Below, in pieces: positions 45,646-55,583 of a DNA stretch of 64,000 bases (positions within the stretch are counted from its first letter, which is position 1; every line of letters begins with the position of its first letter). Below the pieces are notes generated by a model, which was given only the letters and a program-made list of their open reading frames with translations, searched no databases and was not told the origin of the DNA. Both the position numbers and the translations under genes were made by a program. The DNA is from Eubacteriales bacterium SKADARSKE-1. Lineage in GTDB: Bacteria > Bacillota > Clostridia > Oscillospirales > Acutalibacteraceae. The DNA lies in the NCBI GenBank assembly GCA_030920305.1, contig JARLUB010000001.1, forward strand, positions 62,001 to 126,000. Direction: 5' to 3'.

Positions 45646-48186
45646 TTGAATACAGATGAAACTTTAGAAAAAAAATCTAAAATTATAAACGTAGATCTTG
45701 AAAAAGAAATGAAAAAGTCATTTCTTGATTATTCAATGTCGGTTATTGTATCAAGGGCTTTACCGGATGTAAGAGACGGTTTAAAACCAGTACATAGAAG
45801 AATTCTTTATACTTTATTTGAAAATGGTTTAGGCCCTGATAAAGCATATAGAAAGTGTGCTGACACAGTAGGTTCAGTTTTGGGAAGGTATCATCCACAT
45901 GGCGATGCCTCTGTTTATGATGCATTAGTGCGCTTAGCTCAGAATTTTTCAATGAGATATACTTTAGTAGATGGCCACGGAAACTTTGGGTCTATTGATG
46001 GTGACCCTCCAGCTGCATATAGATATACTGAAGCTAGAATGAGCAAAATGTCTGTTGAAATGCTAACTGACATAGAAAAAGAAACTGTAGATTTTAGACC
46101 AAATTATGATGATAGGCTTAAAGAGCCTGAAGTTTTGCCATCACGATTTCCAAATCTTTTAGTAAACGGTTCTACCGGTATAGCTGTTGGCATGGCGACG
46201 AATATACCGCCACATAACTTAAGTGAGGTTATAGACGGAGTCTGTTGTTTAATAGACAATCCTGAAGCGGAAATTGATGAATTAACGCAGCATATAAAAG
46301 GACCAGATTTTCCAACTGGTGCACTTATTATGGGTCGAGCTGGTATACGTTCAGCGTATGCAACAGGTAGAGGTAAAATTATTGTTCGTGCCTGTGCACA
46401 AATAGTTGAAGAAAAAAATGGTCGGTTTAAAATAATTATTACAGAACTTCCTTACCAAGTTAACAAAGCAAGACTTTGTGAAACAATAGCAGATCTTGTA
46501 AAAGACAAAAGAATTGATGGCATTTCCAATATTGAAGACCATTCTGATAGAAATGGAATGCATATTGAAGTAACAGTAAAACGAGATGCAACACCTCAAA
46601 TTGTTTTAAATCAATTATATTCGTACACTCAAATGCAAACAACTTTTGGAGTAATAATGTTGGCGATTGTAAACGGAGAGCCTAAAGTTTTAACTTTAAA
46701 AGATATGCTTAGACATTATATTGATTTTCAGGTTGAAGTAATTACAAGAAGAACTGAGTTTGATTTAAAGAAAGCGCAAGAAAAATCACATATATTAGAA
46801 GGTTTAAAGATAGCTCTTGATTATATTGATGAAGTTATTTCAATTTTAAGGGCATCTAAATCAATTTCCGAAGGTAAGGCTAAACTTATTGAAAGATTTG
46901 ATTTAGATGATATACAGGCTCAAGCTATAGTTCAAATGAGACTCGGTCAATTAACAGGTCTTGAGCGCAATAAAATTGAGGAAGAATTAGAAAATTTAGC
47001 GCTTAAAATAAAGGATTTAAGAGATATATTGGGAGATAGTGAAAGATTACTTTCTATATTAAAAGATGAAATTTTAGAAATAAAACGCCGTTTTGCCGAT
47101 GAAAGAAAAACCCAGATAATGATGGTTAGCGGTGAAGTTGACGTTGAAGACTTAATTCCGGAAGAAGAATGTGTTTTAACGCTTACTAACTTTGGTTACA
47201 TAAAACGCCAAAAAACAGACACGTACAAACTACAAAAACGCGGGGGACGCGGAATTTCCGGAATGACCCGACGTGAAGAAGATGTGGCGTCAGATATGTA
47301 CATTATGAACAGTCATGACTATGTACTATTTTTTACAAACTTCGGAAAAGTATATAAATTAAAATGCTACGAAATTCCGGAAAGTTCGAGAACATCTAAA
47401 GGTACAAATATAGCCAATCTTTTACCAATATCAACAGACGAAAAAGTAACGTCTGTTGTACGGGTACCTGAATTTTTAGAGGACAAGTACCTTATCATGG
47501 TAACAAAAAAGGGCACAATAAAAAGAACATCATTAAAAGCTTATGATTCAACCAGAAAAGGCGGACTTATTGCAATTGATTTAGATTTAGATGATGAATT
47601 AGCTTGGGTGAGAATGACTGATGGGTTTTCTGAAATAATTGTTGCCACGCATGAAGGCATGGCAATAAGATTTGATGAAAATGATGTGAGAGCTGTCGGG
47701 AGATCTGCTCGAGGAGTTAGATCAATTAGACTCAAAGAAAATGATTATGTAGTTGGGATGTCTATATTAAAACCAGGTTCGAAAGTTTTAACAATTTCTG
47801 AGACTGGTTTTGGAAGACTTTCAAAAATAAGTGATTATAGAATCCAATCAAGAGGTGGCAAAGGTTTAATTAATTATCATGTAAATAAATATGGAAAAGT
47901 TGCCGCAGTTAAAGCTGTAAGTATAGATGACGATGTAATAATTATTTCTCAAGATGGTGTAATTATTAGAATTTTGGCCGATTCTATAAGGGAATGTTCG
48001 CGTCCGAGCAAAGGGGTTCGTGTTATGAGAATAACTGGAGAAAATAAAGTTGTAGCGCTAGCCAGAGCTCCACACGAAGAGGAAGAATGCGATGAGCATG
48101 AAATTAGTGATATTGAAGAGATTGAAAACAGTGAAACAGATTTAGAGGATACCACACAAGAAATAGATGTTAAAGATCAGGAATAA
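45646..48186 (+). CDS. gyrA: DNA gyrase subunit A
   Basis: GyrA is the breakage-reunion subunit of gyrase. The 846-residue protein has the core with [21 protein letters not shown], the active tyrosine in [11 protein letters not shown], and the C-terminal beta-pinwheel domain ([20 protein letters not shown], the GyrA box QKRGGRG). An acidic tail ends the protein. The TTG at 45646 after AAGGGGTG is preferred; upstream codons are open to 45619 but have no site. At the quinolone-determining positions GDASVYDA is seen (Ser present). Confidence 0.97.
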   Translation: MNTDETLEKKSKIINVDLEKEMKKSFLDYSMSVIVSRALPDVRDGLKPVHRRILYTLFENGLGPDKAYRKCADTVGSVLGRYHPHGDASVYDALVRLAQNFSMRYTLVDGHGNFGSIDGDPPAAYRYTEARMSKMSVEMLTDIEKETVDFRPNYDDRLKEPEVLPSRFPNLLVNGSTGIAVGMATNIPPHNLSEVIDGVCCLIDNPEAEIDELTQHIKGPDFPTGALIMGRAGIRSAYATGRGKIIVRACAQIVEEKNGRFKIIITELPYQVNKARLCETIADLVKDKRIDGISNIEDHSDRNGMHIEVTVKRDATPQIVLNQLYSYTQMQTTFGVIMLAIVNGEPKVLTLKDMLRHYIDFQVEVITRRTEFDLKKAQEKSHILEGLKIALDYIDEVISILRASKSISEGKAKLIERFDLDDIQAQAIVQMRLGQLTGLERNKIEEELENLALKIKDLRDILGDSERLLSILKDEILEIKRRFADERKTQIMMVSGEVDVEDLIPEEECVLTLTNFGYIKRQKTDTYKLQKRGGRGISGMTRREEDVASDMYIMNSHDYVLFFTNFGKVYKLKCYEIPESSRTSKGTNIANLLPISTDEKVTSVVRVPEFLEDKYLIMVTKKGTIKRTSLKAYDSTRKGGLIAIDLDLDDELAWVRMTDGFSEIIVATHEGMAIRFDENDVRAVGRSARGVRSIRLKENDYVVGMSILKPGSKVLTISETGFGRLSKISDYRIQSRGGKGLINYHVNKYGKVAAVKAVSIDDDVIIISQDGVIIRILADSIRECSRPSKGVRVMRITGENKVVALARAPHEEEECDEHEISDIEEIENSETDLEDTTQEIDVKDQE

Positions 48187-48206
48187 AAGATCAAACAGCT
48201 TAAAAA

Positions 48207-48250
48207 ATCAGCAATAATTTCATATTTTTAAATTTATTGCTGATACTAAT
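48207..48250 (+). terminator. Possible terminator after gyrA
   Basis: ATCAGCAATAA and TTATTGCTGAT form a perfect 11-bp stem with a 16-base loop; the following T-run is weak (ACTAATTTT). Confidence 0.5.
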
Positions 48251-48274
48251 TTTCTAAAACCGGAGGGTACAAAA

Positions 48275-48922
48275 ATGAAAATCGCACCATCACTTTTGGC
48301 TTGCGACTTTGCCAATCTTAATAGGGAAATAAAAAAAGTTACAGATGGTGAGGCTGATTACATTCATTTAGATGTAATGGATGGAAATTTTGTACCCAAT
48401 ATAACTTTTGGAGCACCTGTTATAAAATCAATTAGAAAGTGTACAGGCTTGCCTTTTGATGTACATTTGATGATTGATAACCCTAAAAGATATATTGAAG
48501 ATTTTGTAAAAGCTGGCGCTGATATAATTACAATTCACGTTGAAGCTGAAAATGATATAATAGGAACACTAAAAAAGATAAAATCTTATGGTGTAAAAAC
48601 TGGAATTTCAGTAAAACCAAATACAAAAATAGAAGACATATACCCGTTTTTATTGGATATTGATTTAGTATTGGTAATGACAGTTGAACCCGGGTTTGGT
48701 GGACAAAAATTTATTTTTAGTATGATGGAAAAAATTGAAACATTAAAAAAAGAATTAAAAATACAAAAATTAAATCCATTAATAGAAGTTGATGGAGGAA
48801 TAGATGAAGAAACAGTAAAAATAGCAGCTAATTTTGGCGTTGATATTTGTGTTGCAGGAACAAGTATTTTTGGCAAAGAAGATATTTTTAAAGCAATTAA
48901 ACAATTAAAAGGTAACACATAA
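48275..48922 (+). CDS. rpe: Ribulose-phosphate 3-epimerase
   Basis: Rpe interconverts ribulose 5-phosphate and xylulose 5-phosphate in the pentose phosphate pathway. The 215-residue protein has SLLACDFANLNREI, HLDVMDGNFVPNITFG, MTVEPGFGGQKF and the phosphate-binding EVDGGIDEETV. RBS CCGGAGGG precedes the ATG. It is not with its common neighbours rsgA or prkC in this window. Confidence 0.95.
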   Translation: MKIAPSLLACDFANLNREIKKVTDGEADYIHLDVMDGNFVPNITFGAPVIKSIRKCTGLPFDVHLMIDNPKRYIEDFVKAGADIITIHVEAENDIIGTLKKIKSYGVKTGISVKPNTKIEDIYPFLLDIDLVLVMTVEPGFGGQKFIFSMMEKIETLKKELKIQKLNPLIEVDGGIDEETVKIAANFGVDICVAGTSIFGKEDIFKAIKQLKGNT

Positions 48923-49005
48923 TTTTAATGCTAATATAAATCAAAAAACAACAGCCTTCATTTTTTGTTTTTGAAGCCTAAAACATCAAAAAGGAGTGTG
49001 ATGTA

Positions 49006-49938
49006 TTGGAAAGCTTACAAAAAAGTGATTTAAGAAAAGTATCTAGTAAAGCTGGAGGCTTTTTTTTACTAGTTGTATTTTTTGAAGTAAGCTTATTTTT
49101 TATAGTTGATAAAATTATTTGCACATATTATTTTCCCATTGACCAGACTTTATCAGCTATTCTTATAGCACCTTTTAGTTTTATTGTTCCTTATATGATA
49201 ATGTTAAAAGTCATGAATAAGAAACCAAGAGATGTAATGTCAATAAAAAAACCAAAAGGACAATTGTTTTCATACGTTATGATAGGAATACTTGTTGCAA
49301 ATATAGCTGATTTTATCACCATATATGTAGTTGATTTTTTAAAGAAGTACAATATAAATTCAAAAACACCAGAATCTATTTTTAAATATGAAAACACACC
49401 GCTAGGAATTTTGTTTTTTTTAATAAGTTTAGCGATAGTTCCGGCAATAAGTGAAGAGTTTGTTTTTAGAGGGGTTATATTAGGAAGTCTTAGAAAATTT
49501 GGAGATAATTTTGCTATTTTTTCATCTGCGCTGGTTTTTGGGTTAATGCATGGAAACATAGAGCAATTTGTTTTTGCTTTTATTTTAGGTCTTTATTTAG
49601 GGTATTCTGTTACAAAAACAAATTCAATATTACCAGCTATGATAATACATTTTGTAAACAATTTATTTAGCGGAATATCATATATTTTTAAGGATGTAGA
49701 AAATTTTGAATTTTTTACACAAATTTTTTATAGTGTTGTTCTTGTAGTTTCAATTTTTTATATTGTAAGGCTCTTTAACAATAATAAAAAACAAGCTCAA
49801 AAAATAAATAGGTCAAATTTAAGTTTTAGAAGTAAAATGTCAGCATTTTTTTTAAATCCGGGAATGATTTTATTTTTGATATACGTTGCCTTTAGCTTAT
49901 ATGTTTCATTGAAATATCCGGAAATAGGTAATGCTTAA
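49006..49938 (+). CDS. CPBP-family intramembrane metalloprotease
   Basis: The 310-residue protein is a CAAX-protease/bacteriocin-processing (CPBP, Abi) type membrane protease. It has about eight hydrophobic segments and the three motifs: SEEFVFRG (EExxxR), FGLMHGN (FxxxH) and MIIHFVNNLFSG (HxxxN/B). It starts at TTG (49006), after AAGGAGTGTGATGTA. tadA overlaps its stop by one base. Substrate unknown; the nearby double-glycine precursors at 50.5-52 kb make a processing or immunity role possible but unproven. Confidence 0.85.
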   Translation: MESLQKSDLRKVSSKAGGFFLLVVFFEVSLFFIVDKIICTYYFPIDQTLSAILIAPFSFIVPYMIMLKVMNKKPRDVMSIKKPKGQLFSYVMIGILVANIADFITIYVVDFLKKYNINSKTPESIFKYENTPLGILFFLISLAIVPAISEEFVFRGVILGSLRKFGDNFAIFSSALVFGLMHGNIEQFVFAFILGLYLGYSVTKTNSILPAMIIHFVNNLFSGISYIFKDVENFEFFTQIFYSVVLVVSIFYIVRLFNNNKKQAQKINRSNLSFRSKMSAFFLNPGMILFLIYVAFSLYVSLKYPEIGNA

Positions 49939-50408
49939 TGAATAAAGATGAATACTTTATGAAAAAAGCGTTACTTTTAGCAAAACTTGCAGAAAAAAAA
50001 GATGAGGTTCCGGTTGGAGCTGTAATAGTAAAAGATGGAGAAATAATAGCTACCGGAAGAAATAGACGAGAAACAAAGAAAAATGCGCTCTATCACGCGG
50101 AGATAGAGGCAATTGATAAAGCGTGCAAAGTTTTAGGTGGTTGGCGACTATGTCTTTGTGAAATTTATGTAACATTGGAACCTTGCCCAATGTGTGCTGG
50201 GGCTATTATAAATTCTAGGTTAAAGCGAGTTGTTTTTGGTGCTACTGATCCTAAAGCTGGATCAGTAGGGTCAGTAGTAAACCTTTTTGAACTACCGTAT
50301 AATCATAGACCAGAAGTAGTTTCTGGAATTTTAAAAGAAGAGTGTTCAAGAATATTAAGTGATTTTTTTAAAAAACAAAGAAATAGAGGTGCGCCACTTT
50401 CACGTTGA
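49938..50408 (+). CDS. tadA: tRNA-specific adenosine deaminase
   Basis: TadA converts adenosine 34 to inosine in tRNA-Arg(ACG). The 156-residue zinc deaminase has YHAEIEAIDKA (His ligand and catalytic Glu) and EPCPMCAGAI (Cys ligands). The start ATG overlaps the previous stop (TAATG). I looked for the SRP RNA commonly next to tadA in Bacillota and did not find it. Confidence 0.95.
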   Translation: MNKDEYFMKKALLLAKLAEKKDEVPVGAVIVKDGEIIATGRNRRETKKNALYHAEIEAIDKACKVLGGWRLCLCEIYVTLEPCPMCAGAIINSRLKRVVFGATDPKAGSVGSVVNLFELPYNHRPEVVSGILKEECSRILSDFFKKQRNRGAPLSR

Positions 50409-50435
50409 ATAAATTCAACATTTCCGCGGCGCACC
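50388..50435. terminator. Nested hairpin around the tadA stop
   Basis: GGTGCGCC/GGCGCACC (outer, 8 bp) encloses GTTGAAT/ATTCAAC (inner, 7 bp); the tadA stop lies in the inner stem. The following tract is AAAAATTTATTTT. It lies between converging transcripts. Confidence 0.6.
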
Positions 50436-50521
50436 AAAAATTTATTTTCACATCATTTTTGCTTTTTGTAAAAATTCTTTATCAATACAAAACTATTAAA
50501 AATTTAAGTGATAAAAATATA

Positions 50522-50998
50522 TTATTCTCCATTCCACCATGCAACAATAGTGTTTGCAGCTGCTCTTATTCTAGGATCCAAATCAAGGGTTCCATTTATT
50601 GCATTTGCATAGACTCGGCGCCACGAAAGATTCCCTGGATCACCTGGTGTTTGCTGCATTATACGTATATCTCTCAATGTTCCAGTTGGGTCGGCCTCTC
50701 TCTCTAACTCTGACCTTAGCAAAATCAATGCAGCTTCAGTAACAGCTGCAGAAAGCTGAATCATTGCTGCTGTACGCATTCCACCGGATACTTTTTTAGC
50801 CTCATCAACAGATAATTTTTGCTTTTTGCCAAGGATTAATTGAACGGTTTCTTTTATATTATTTAAATCCTGTTGAGTGACTTCCACACCTTTTTCAGCG
50901 AATATTTTTTTTACATCATCTTCAGTTTTTTGTACAAGCACTTTTTGCAAAAACTCTTTATTTTTACAAAGTTCTTCAAATGTTATCTTTTTATCCAT
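50522..50998 (-). CDS. Nif11-like double-glycine precursor-type protein 1
   Basis: The 158-residue protein has a leader of about 75 residues resembling Nif11-type leader peptides (FEELCKNKEFLQKVLVQK, AEKGVEVTQQDLNNIKETV) and ending in KKVSGGM, a double-glycine cleavage motif. The predicted core (about 83 residues: TAAMIQLSAAVTEAALILLR ... IVAWWNGE) has no Cys. The ATG at 50998 follows AAGGAGAATTTGT; the upstream ATG at 51025 lacks a site. It is the third and most diverged of three tandem paralogues. No modification or export enzyme is in the window. Confidence 0.7.
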   Translation of the reverse strand: MDKKITFEELCKNKEFLQKVLVQKTEDDVKKIFAEKGVEVTQQDLNNIKETVQLILGKKQKLSVDEAKKVSGGMRTAAMIQLSAAVTEAALILLRSELEREADPTGTLRDIRIMQQTPGDPGNLSWRRVYANAINGTLDLDPRIRAAANTIVAWWNGE

Positions 50999-51062
50999 AC
51001 AAATTCTCCTTAAGACAAAGTTCACAAAAATTTTTAAACTACCGATTACTTTAATTAATTAT

Positions 51063-51506
51063 TTATTTTCCACCCTTCCACCAAGTAATAATGCCATTTT
51101 GAGCGCTTTCAACAGCATGAGTCAAAGAAGGACTAAAACCAGTATCAAATCCTTGAACTTTATTCTCAAAACGAGCTTGAGATAACAATCCTCCAGGATC
51201 ATAAGTTTTTTCTAAGTCTGAACGCAAGAAATAAAGCATAGCCTCCGTCATTGCTGAATAAAAGTGAGCTCTTGCTGCAGGAGGCATGCCTCCTGCAACC
51301 TCATTTTTTTCACGGGGAGATAATTTTTGCTTTTTGCCAAGGATTAAATAAATGGTCTCTTTTATATCATTTAAATCTTGTTGCGTGACTTCTACGCCTT
51401 TTTCAGCAAACAAATTTCTTACATCATCTTCGCTTTTTTGCATAATAACTTTCTGCAAAAACTCTTTATTTTTGCAGAGTTCTTCAAATGTTATCTTTTT
51501 ATCCAT
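51063..51506 (-). CDS. Nif11-like double-glycine precursor-type protein 2
   Basis: 147 residues. The leader is nearly identical to the neighbours (MDKKITFEELCKNKEFLQKV, AEKGVEVTQQDLND) and ends NEVAGGM. The core PPAARAHFYSAMTEAMLYFL ... NGIITWWKGGK keeps the TEA.LYFLRS.LE stretch, a DPGG motif and the C-terminal WWKG. The ATG at 51506 follows AAGGAGAATTTGT. It lies 31 bases from the previous gene's start region and shares its transcript. Confidence 0.7.
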   Translation of the reverse strand: MDKKITFEELCKNKEFLQKVIMQKSEDDVRNLFAEKGVEVTQQDLNDIKETIYLILGKKQKLSPREKNEVAGGMPPAARAHFYSAMTEAMLYFLRSDLEKTYDPGGLLSQARFENKVQGFDTGFSPSLTHAVESAQNGIITWWKGGK

Positions 51507-51564
51507 ACAAATTCTCCTTAAAATAAATTTCACAAAAATTTGGATTACCGGTTATTTTACTTAA

Positions 51565-52005
51565 TCATTCCCCCTTCCACCAAGTAATAATGCCATTTTG
51601 AACGCTTTCAACAGCGTGAGTCAAAGAAGGACTAACACCAGTATTAAATCCTTGAACTTCATTCTCAAAACGAGCTTGATCCAATAATCCTTGAGGATCA
51701 AAATTTTTTTCTAAACTTGAGTTCAAAAAATAAAGCATAGCCTCACTAATTGCCGAATAAAAATGAGCTCTTGCTACAGGAGGCATGCCTCCTGCAACCT
51801 CACTTTTTTCACTGAGAGATAATTTTTGTTTTTTACCAAGGACTAAGTGAATGGTTTCTTTTATATTATTTAAATCTTGTTGAGAGACTTCCACACCTTT
51901 TTCGGCAAATAGTTTTCTTACATCATCTTCATTTTTTTGTATAAGCACTTTTTGCAAAAACTCTTTATTTTTACAAAGTTCTTCAAATGTCATCTTTTTA
52001 TCCAT
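51565..52005 (-). CDS. Nif11-like double-glycine precursor-type protein 3
   Basis: 146 residues. The leader MDKKMTFEELCKNKEFLQKV ends SEVAGGM; the core PPVARAHFYSAISEAMLYFL continues to NGIITWWKGE and is closely similar to protein 2. It is first in the array, with the best ribosome binding site (TAGGAGGGTTTTAAT). It follows rplA by 176 bases on the same strand, with no clear terminator in between, in the place where rplJ is normally found. Confidence 0.7.
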   Translation of the reverse strand: MDKKMTFEELCKNKEFLQKVLIQKNEDDVRKLFAEKGVEVSQQDLNNIKETIHLVLGKKQKLSLSEKSEVAGGMPPVARAHFYSAISEAMLYFLNSSLEKNFDPQGLLDQARFENEVQGFNTGVSPSLTHAVESVQNGIITWWKGE

Positions 52006-52181
52006 ATTAAAACCCTCCTAAAAAAAAATACCCCACAAGAAACAAAACGAGTAAAGATTTGTTCAAGAGAGGTAATTAAAACTTTTTTGACTACAAAAAA
52101 TAGAGTTTGTTTTTAATAGTATTTTTATACATTAATCAAAAATTGTTTTTATATTTAATTTTTATAAGCAAAGCAAGCTAA

Positions 52182-52874
52182 TTAGCCAACCTTGTTTGGG
52201 TTGATTTTAACACCAGGTCCCATAGTTGTTGCTACAACACAAGACTTGATATATTGCCCTTTGGAAGCGGCTGGTTTTGCTTTAACAATAGCACCAAGTA
52301 GTGCATCGAAATTTTGTAGAAGTTTTTGTGAGCCAAAAGAAGCTTTTCCAATTGGGCAATGAATAATATTGGTTTTGTCAAGACGATATTCTATCTTACC
52401 AGCTTTGGCTTCAGTTACAGCCTTTGCTACATCTGGTGTAACAGTACCAGCTTTTGGGTTAGGCATAAGGCCACGAGGACCCAAAACTTTACCTAAACGA
52501 CCAACTAATCCCATCATATCTGGGGTTGTGATAAGAACATCAAAATCCATCCAGCCTTCATTTTGTATTTTCTGAACCATTTCTTCAGAACCTACAAAAT
52601 CAGCACCGGCGTCTTGAGCCAACTTTAAGTTTTCGCCTTTACAAATTACAAGCACTTTCACGTTTTTTCCGGTTCCATTAGGAAGAACGATAGCGCCTCT
52701 AACTTGTTGGTCTGCGTGACGAGAATCAACGCCAAGCCTCACATGGACTTCAACAGTTTCATCAAATTTTGCAGATGCAGTTTTAGTACAAAGCTCAAGA
52801 GCTTCATTAGCATCATATAATTTTGAGCTATCGACAAGCTTTGAGCTTTCGATATATTTTTTTCCGTGTTTCAT
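52182..52874 (-). CDS. rplA: 50S ribosomal protein L1
   Basis: L1 forms the L1 stalk and is usually the autoregulator of its operon. The 230-residue protein has the family start ([20 protein letters not shown]), [14 protein letters not shown], and the signature [20 protein letters not shown]. It follows rplK by 62 bases. rplJ, rplL and rpoB do not follow here. Confidence 0.97.
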   Translation of the reverse strand: MKHGKKYIESSKLVDSSKLYDANEALELCTKTASAKFDETVEVHVRLGVDSRHADQQVRGAIVLPNGTGKNVKVLVICKGENLKLAQDAGADFVGSEEMVQKIQNEGWMDFDVLITTPDMMGLVGRLGKVLGPRGLMPNPKAGTVTPDVAKAVTEAKAGKIEYRLDKTNIIHCPIGKASFGSQKLLQNFDALLGAIVKAKPAASKGQYIKSCVVATTMGPGVKINPNKVG

Positions 52875-52936
52875 TTAGTTATCCTCCATATAAAGTGGTA
52901 AAATCGGAGTTAAAAAATTTCCTCCCACTCGGGTTA

Positions 52937-53362
52937 TCAATCAACTACTTCGATACCCATGCTGCGTGCAGTGCCAGCTACCATACTCATAGCAGTTTCA
53001 ATACTTGCAGCGTTTAAGTCTGGCATTTTTTGCTCAGCAATTTTTTTAATTTGCTCACGACTAATTTTTGCAACTTTCTTTTTGTTTGGTTCGCCAGAAG
53101 CACTTTCAATTCCGCAGGCTTTTTTAATAAGAACAGCAGCTGGCGGAGTTTTTGTAATAAAAGAAAAAGAGCGATCAGCATATACCGTAATAACAACTGG
53201 AATTATCATTCCTATGTCATTTTTTGTGCGTTCGTTAAATTCTTTTGTAAACGCCATAATATTAACACCATGTGGACCAAGAGCTGACCCTACTGGTGGA
53301 GCAGGCGTTGCTTTTCCGGCTGGTATTTGAAGCTTTATAAAACCAGTGACTTTTTGAGCCAT
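52937..53362 (-). CDS. rplK: 50S ribosomal protein L11
   Basis: L11 is part of the GTPase-associated centre. The 141-residue protein has the Pro-rich start ([20 protein letters not shown]), the C-terminal rRNA-binding domain and ends [29 protein letters not shown] precedes the ATG. Confidence 0.97.
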   Translation of the reverse strand: MAQKVTGFIKLQIPAGKATPAPPVGSALGPHGVNIMAFTKEFNERTKNDIGMIIPVVITVYADRSFSFITKTPPAAVLIKKACGIESASGEPNKKKVAKISREQIKKIAEQKMPDLNAASIETAMSMVAGTARSMGIEVVD

Positions 53363-53434
53363 TTTGCACCTCCAAATAGTTATTAGTTAAGTTAAATGTT
53401 ATAGTCTGTTACTAAATAAAAAAGTTAAAACAAA

Positions 53435-53956
53435 CTAATCCATGATTTCTACTTGATCAAGCTCAAGTTCAACGGGAGTTTTTCTCCCAAACATGGAAAT
53501 TTCAACTCGTACAAAATTATTTTTTGTATCGAGTTCTAAAACAGTTCCAACGCTTTCTTCAAGTGGCCCATCTGTAATAATAACAGTGTCACCGACATCA
53601 TAAGAAACTTCAATGTGTTTTTTCTCAATGCCAAGTCTAGCCACTTCTTCTTTTGTAAGTGGAACTGGCTTTGAAGAAGGGCCAACAAAACCCGTGCACC
53701 CTCTAATGTTTCTAACAATATACCAAGATTCATCAGTTAATATCATTTTAACTATAACATAACTAGGAAAGACTTTACGCTCAACTTCACGCTTTTTACT
53801 GTCCTTAACTTCGGTTATAGTTTCTGTTGGAACATAAACCTCTTGTATCAAATCTTTCAAACCGCGATTTTCAACGGTTTTTTCCAGATTTGATGCAACC
53901 TTATTTTCATACCCAGAGTAGGTATGAACAATGTACCATTTTGCTTCTTCAGGCAT
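53435..53956 (-). CDS. nusG: Transcription antitermination factor NusG
   Basis: NusG binds RNA polymerase and modulates pausing and termination. The 173-residue protein has the NGN domain (WYIVHTYSGYENKVASNLE, VFPSYVIVKM) and a KOW domain (GDTVIITDGPLEESVGTV). It starts 21 bases after secE, with TGGAGGAAATTCC. Confidence 0.97.
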   Translation of the reverse strand: MPEEAKWYIVHTYSGYENKVASNLEKTVENRGLKDLIQEVYVPTETITEVKDSKKREVERKVFPSYVIVKMILTDESWYIVRNIRGCTGFVGPSSKPVPLTKEEVARLGIEKKHIEVSYDVGDTVIITDGPLEESVGTVLELDTKNNFVRVEISMFGRKTPVELELDQVEIMD

Positions 53957-53977
53957 GGAATTTCCTCCAGTTTTCTT

Positions 53978-54226
53978 TTATGTTGCAATATTCATTATAG
54001 TGCCAAGAAGCATAGTTAAGCCATAATCTAAAAGCCCAACAAAAACTGCAATGGAGATTATTGATGACAACACTACTCCAAGGTTTTTAAATGTGGTTTT
54101 TACAGTTGGCCAAACTATTTTTTTTCTTTCGCTCTTACAATCTTGAAAAAACTTTCCTATTTTTTGAATGATGTTGGGTTTTTTTTCTGGTTTCTTTTTG
54201 TTTTTATTCTCTGCTTTATCCGCCAT
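53978..54226 (-). CDS. secE: Preprotein translocase subunit SecE
   Basis: SecE is the small essential subunit of the SecYEG channel. The 82-residue protein has a basic N-terminal part and the conserved WPTVKTTFKNLGVVLSSIIS leading into the single membrane segment. The ATG at 54226 (after GAAGGGG) is preferred to the ATG at 54244. It lies between rpmG and nusG as usual. Confidence 0.93.
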   Translation of the reverse strand: MADKAENKNKKKPEKKPNIIQKIGKFFQDCKSERKKIVWPTVKTTFKNLGVVLSSIISIAVFVGLLDYGLTMLLGTIMNIAT

Positions 54227-54246
54227 ATTTACCCCTTCTTTCAAAA

Positions 54247-54396
54247 TTACTTCGTTTCTTTATGCGAAGTGTGTTTTTTACAGAATCTACAGTATTTATT
54301 CATTTCGAGTCTGTCAGGATCATTTTTTTTGTTTTTCATTGTATTGTAGTTGCGTTGTTTGCACTCTGTGCAGGCTAATGTAACTTTTACTCTCAT
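54247..54396 (-). CDS. rpmG: 50S ribosomal protein L33
   Basis: The 49-residue protein [20 protein letters not shown] continues [15 protein letters not shown] and ends with [14 protein letters not shown], keeping both CxxC pairs, so this is a zinc-type L33. RBS CCGGGAGGTG precedes the ATG. It starts the rpmG-secE-nusG-rplK-rplA operon. Confidence 0.97.
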   Translation of the reverse strand: MRVKVTLACTECKQRNYNTMKNKKNDPDRLEMNKYCRFCKKHTSHKETK

Positions 54397-54478
54397 AGCG
54401 GCACCTCCCGGTTATCGGAATATTTTAGCCTCCCTCGCAAGGGCACAAAAAATAAGCCCTTCACTTGAGGTAATATAT

Positions 54479-54508
54479 AATATAACACATTAAACACACA
54501 TTAGTCAA
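54479..54508 (-). promoter_or_regulatory. Promoter of the rpmG-secE-nusG-rplKA operon
   Basis: TTGACT and TATATT with an 18-base spacer (or TTATAT with 17). The leader then carries AAGGGC/GCCCTT (54431-54460 region), a small hairpin about 40 bases before the rpmG site. Confidence 0.75.
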
Positions 54509-54551
54509 GTAAATTTTAAACCGCTAGAACACATTCTCAAAGATTAACAAA

Positions 54552-55481
54552 TTATTTTTCCTCTTTAATAATATAAACTGGCCTAGATTTTGACTCTAAA
54601 TAAGTTTTTGATAAATATTGGCCTAAGATACCAATGCAAAAAAGTTGGATTCCACCAATGAACATAATAATACAAACTGTGGATGGATACCCAGAGACAG
54701 GGTCACCGAATATTAAAGTTTTAGCAATTATAATACAAATAAGTACAATGGAAATAAAAAATAAAATCATACCTATAATAGATGCTATAGCTAGTGGCGC
54801 AGTAGAAAATGCGACAATTCCGTCGAATGAATATAAAAGAAGCGTCCAAAAGGACCATTTGGTTTTTCCTGCCGCTCTTTCTACATTTTCATAAGGTATC
54901 CACTTGGTTTTAAAACCAATCCAGCTAAAAATTCCTTTAGAAAATCTGTTATATTCGCGAAGAGATAGTATTGAATTTACAACTTGGCGTGTCATAAGCC
55001 GGTAGTCTCTAGCACCGTTTACTATTTCAGTTTTAGATATTTTATTAATTAATGAATAAAAACACCGTGTAAAAAAAGAGCGAATGTGTGGTTCACCCTG
55101 ACGAGTAACCCTTTGTGTTGCTATGCAATCATAATCTTCGTTAACAATACCATTGTACATATCAAGCAAAAGCTTGGGGGGGTCTTGCAAATCAGCGTCT
55201 ATAATTGCAACAAATTCACCTTTAGCCTTTTTTAGACCAGCATAGATAGCAGCTTCTTTTCCAAAATTTCTTGAAAAGGATATGTACTTAATTCGCTCAT
55301 CTTTTTCACTTAAACTTTTTATAATAAGCAAAGTTTTATCTAAAGAACCATCGTCTATAAATACTATTTCAAAGTTTACAGAAATTTTCATTTTATCCGC
55401 TATTTCCACTATTTTATTATAAAATAAAGGTAAAACATCTTGTTCGTTATAACAAGGTACTACAACCGATAAAAGTTTCAT
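54552..55481 (-). CDS. Membrane GT2 glycosyltransferase (polyprenyl-phosphate sugar synthase type)
   Basis: The 309-residue protein resembles DPM1/GtrB-type enzymes, which transfer a sugar from a nucleotide donor to undecaprenyl phosphate. The GT2 domain has SVVVPCYNEQDVLPLFY, VFIDDGSLDKT, ADLQDPPKLLLDM, and two C-terminal membrane segments (ASIIGMILFFISIVLICIII and TVCIIMFIGGIQLFCIGILG). It probably supplies a lipid-linked sugar for wall or surface glycans. It follows comM by about 100 bases. Confidence 0.88.
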   Translation of the reverse strand: MKLLSVVVPCYNEQDVLPLFYNKIVEIADKMKISVNFEIVFIDDGSLDKTLLIIKSLSEKDERIKYISFSRNFGKEAAIYAGLKKAKGEFVAIIDADLQDPPKLLLDMYNGIVNEDYDCIATQRVTRQGEPHIRSFFTRCFYSLINKISKTEIVNGARDYRLMTRQVVNSILSLREYNRFSKGIFSWIGFKTKWIPYENVERAAGKTKWSFWTLLLYSFDGIVAFSTAPLAIASIIGMILFFISIVLICIIIAKTLIFGDPVSGYPSTVCIIMFIGGIQLFCIGILGQYLSKTYLESKSRPVYIIKEEK

Positions 55482-55583
55482 TGATTTTATTCTCCTGCAA
55501 CAAATATTATAAAAATTCTGAAACTAGTATAATTGTATCTTTTTAAAAAATTATAATTATTTTGGAGTGTAGGTTTTTTTATT

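Noticed and set aside
50388-50521. SRP RNA gene, often next to tadA
   Set aside because: The conserved GGAAGGAAGCAGC-type loop is absent; only a terminator-like nested hairpin is present.
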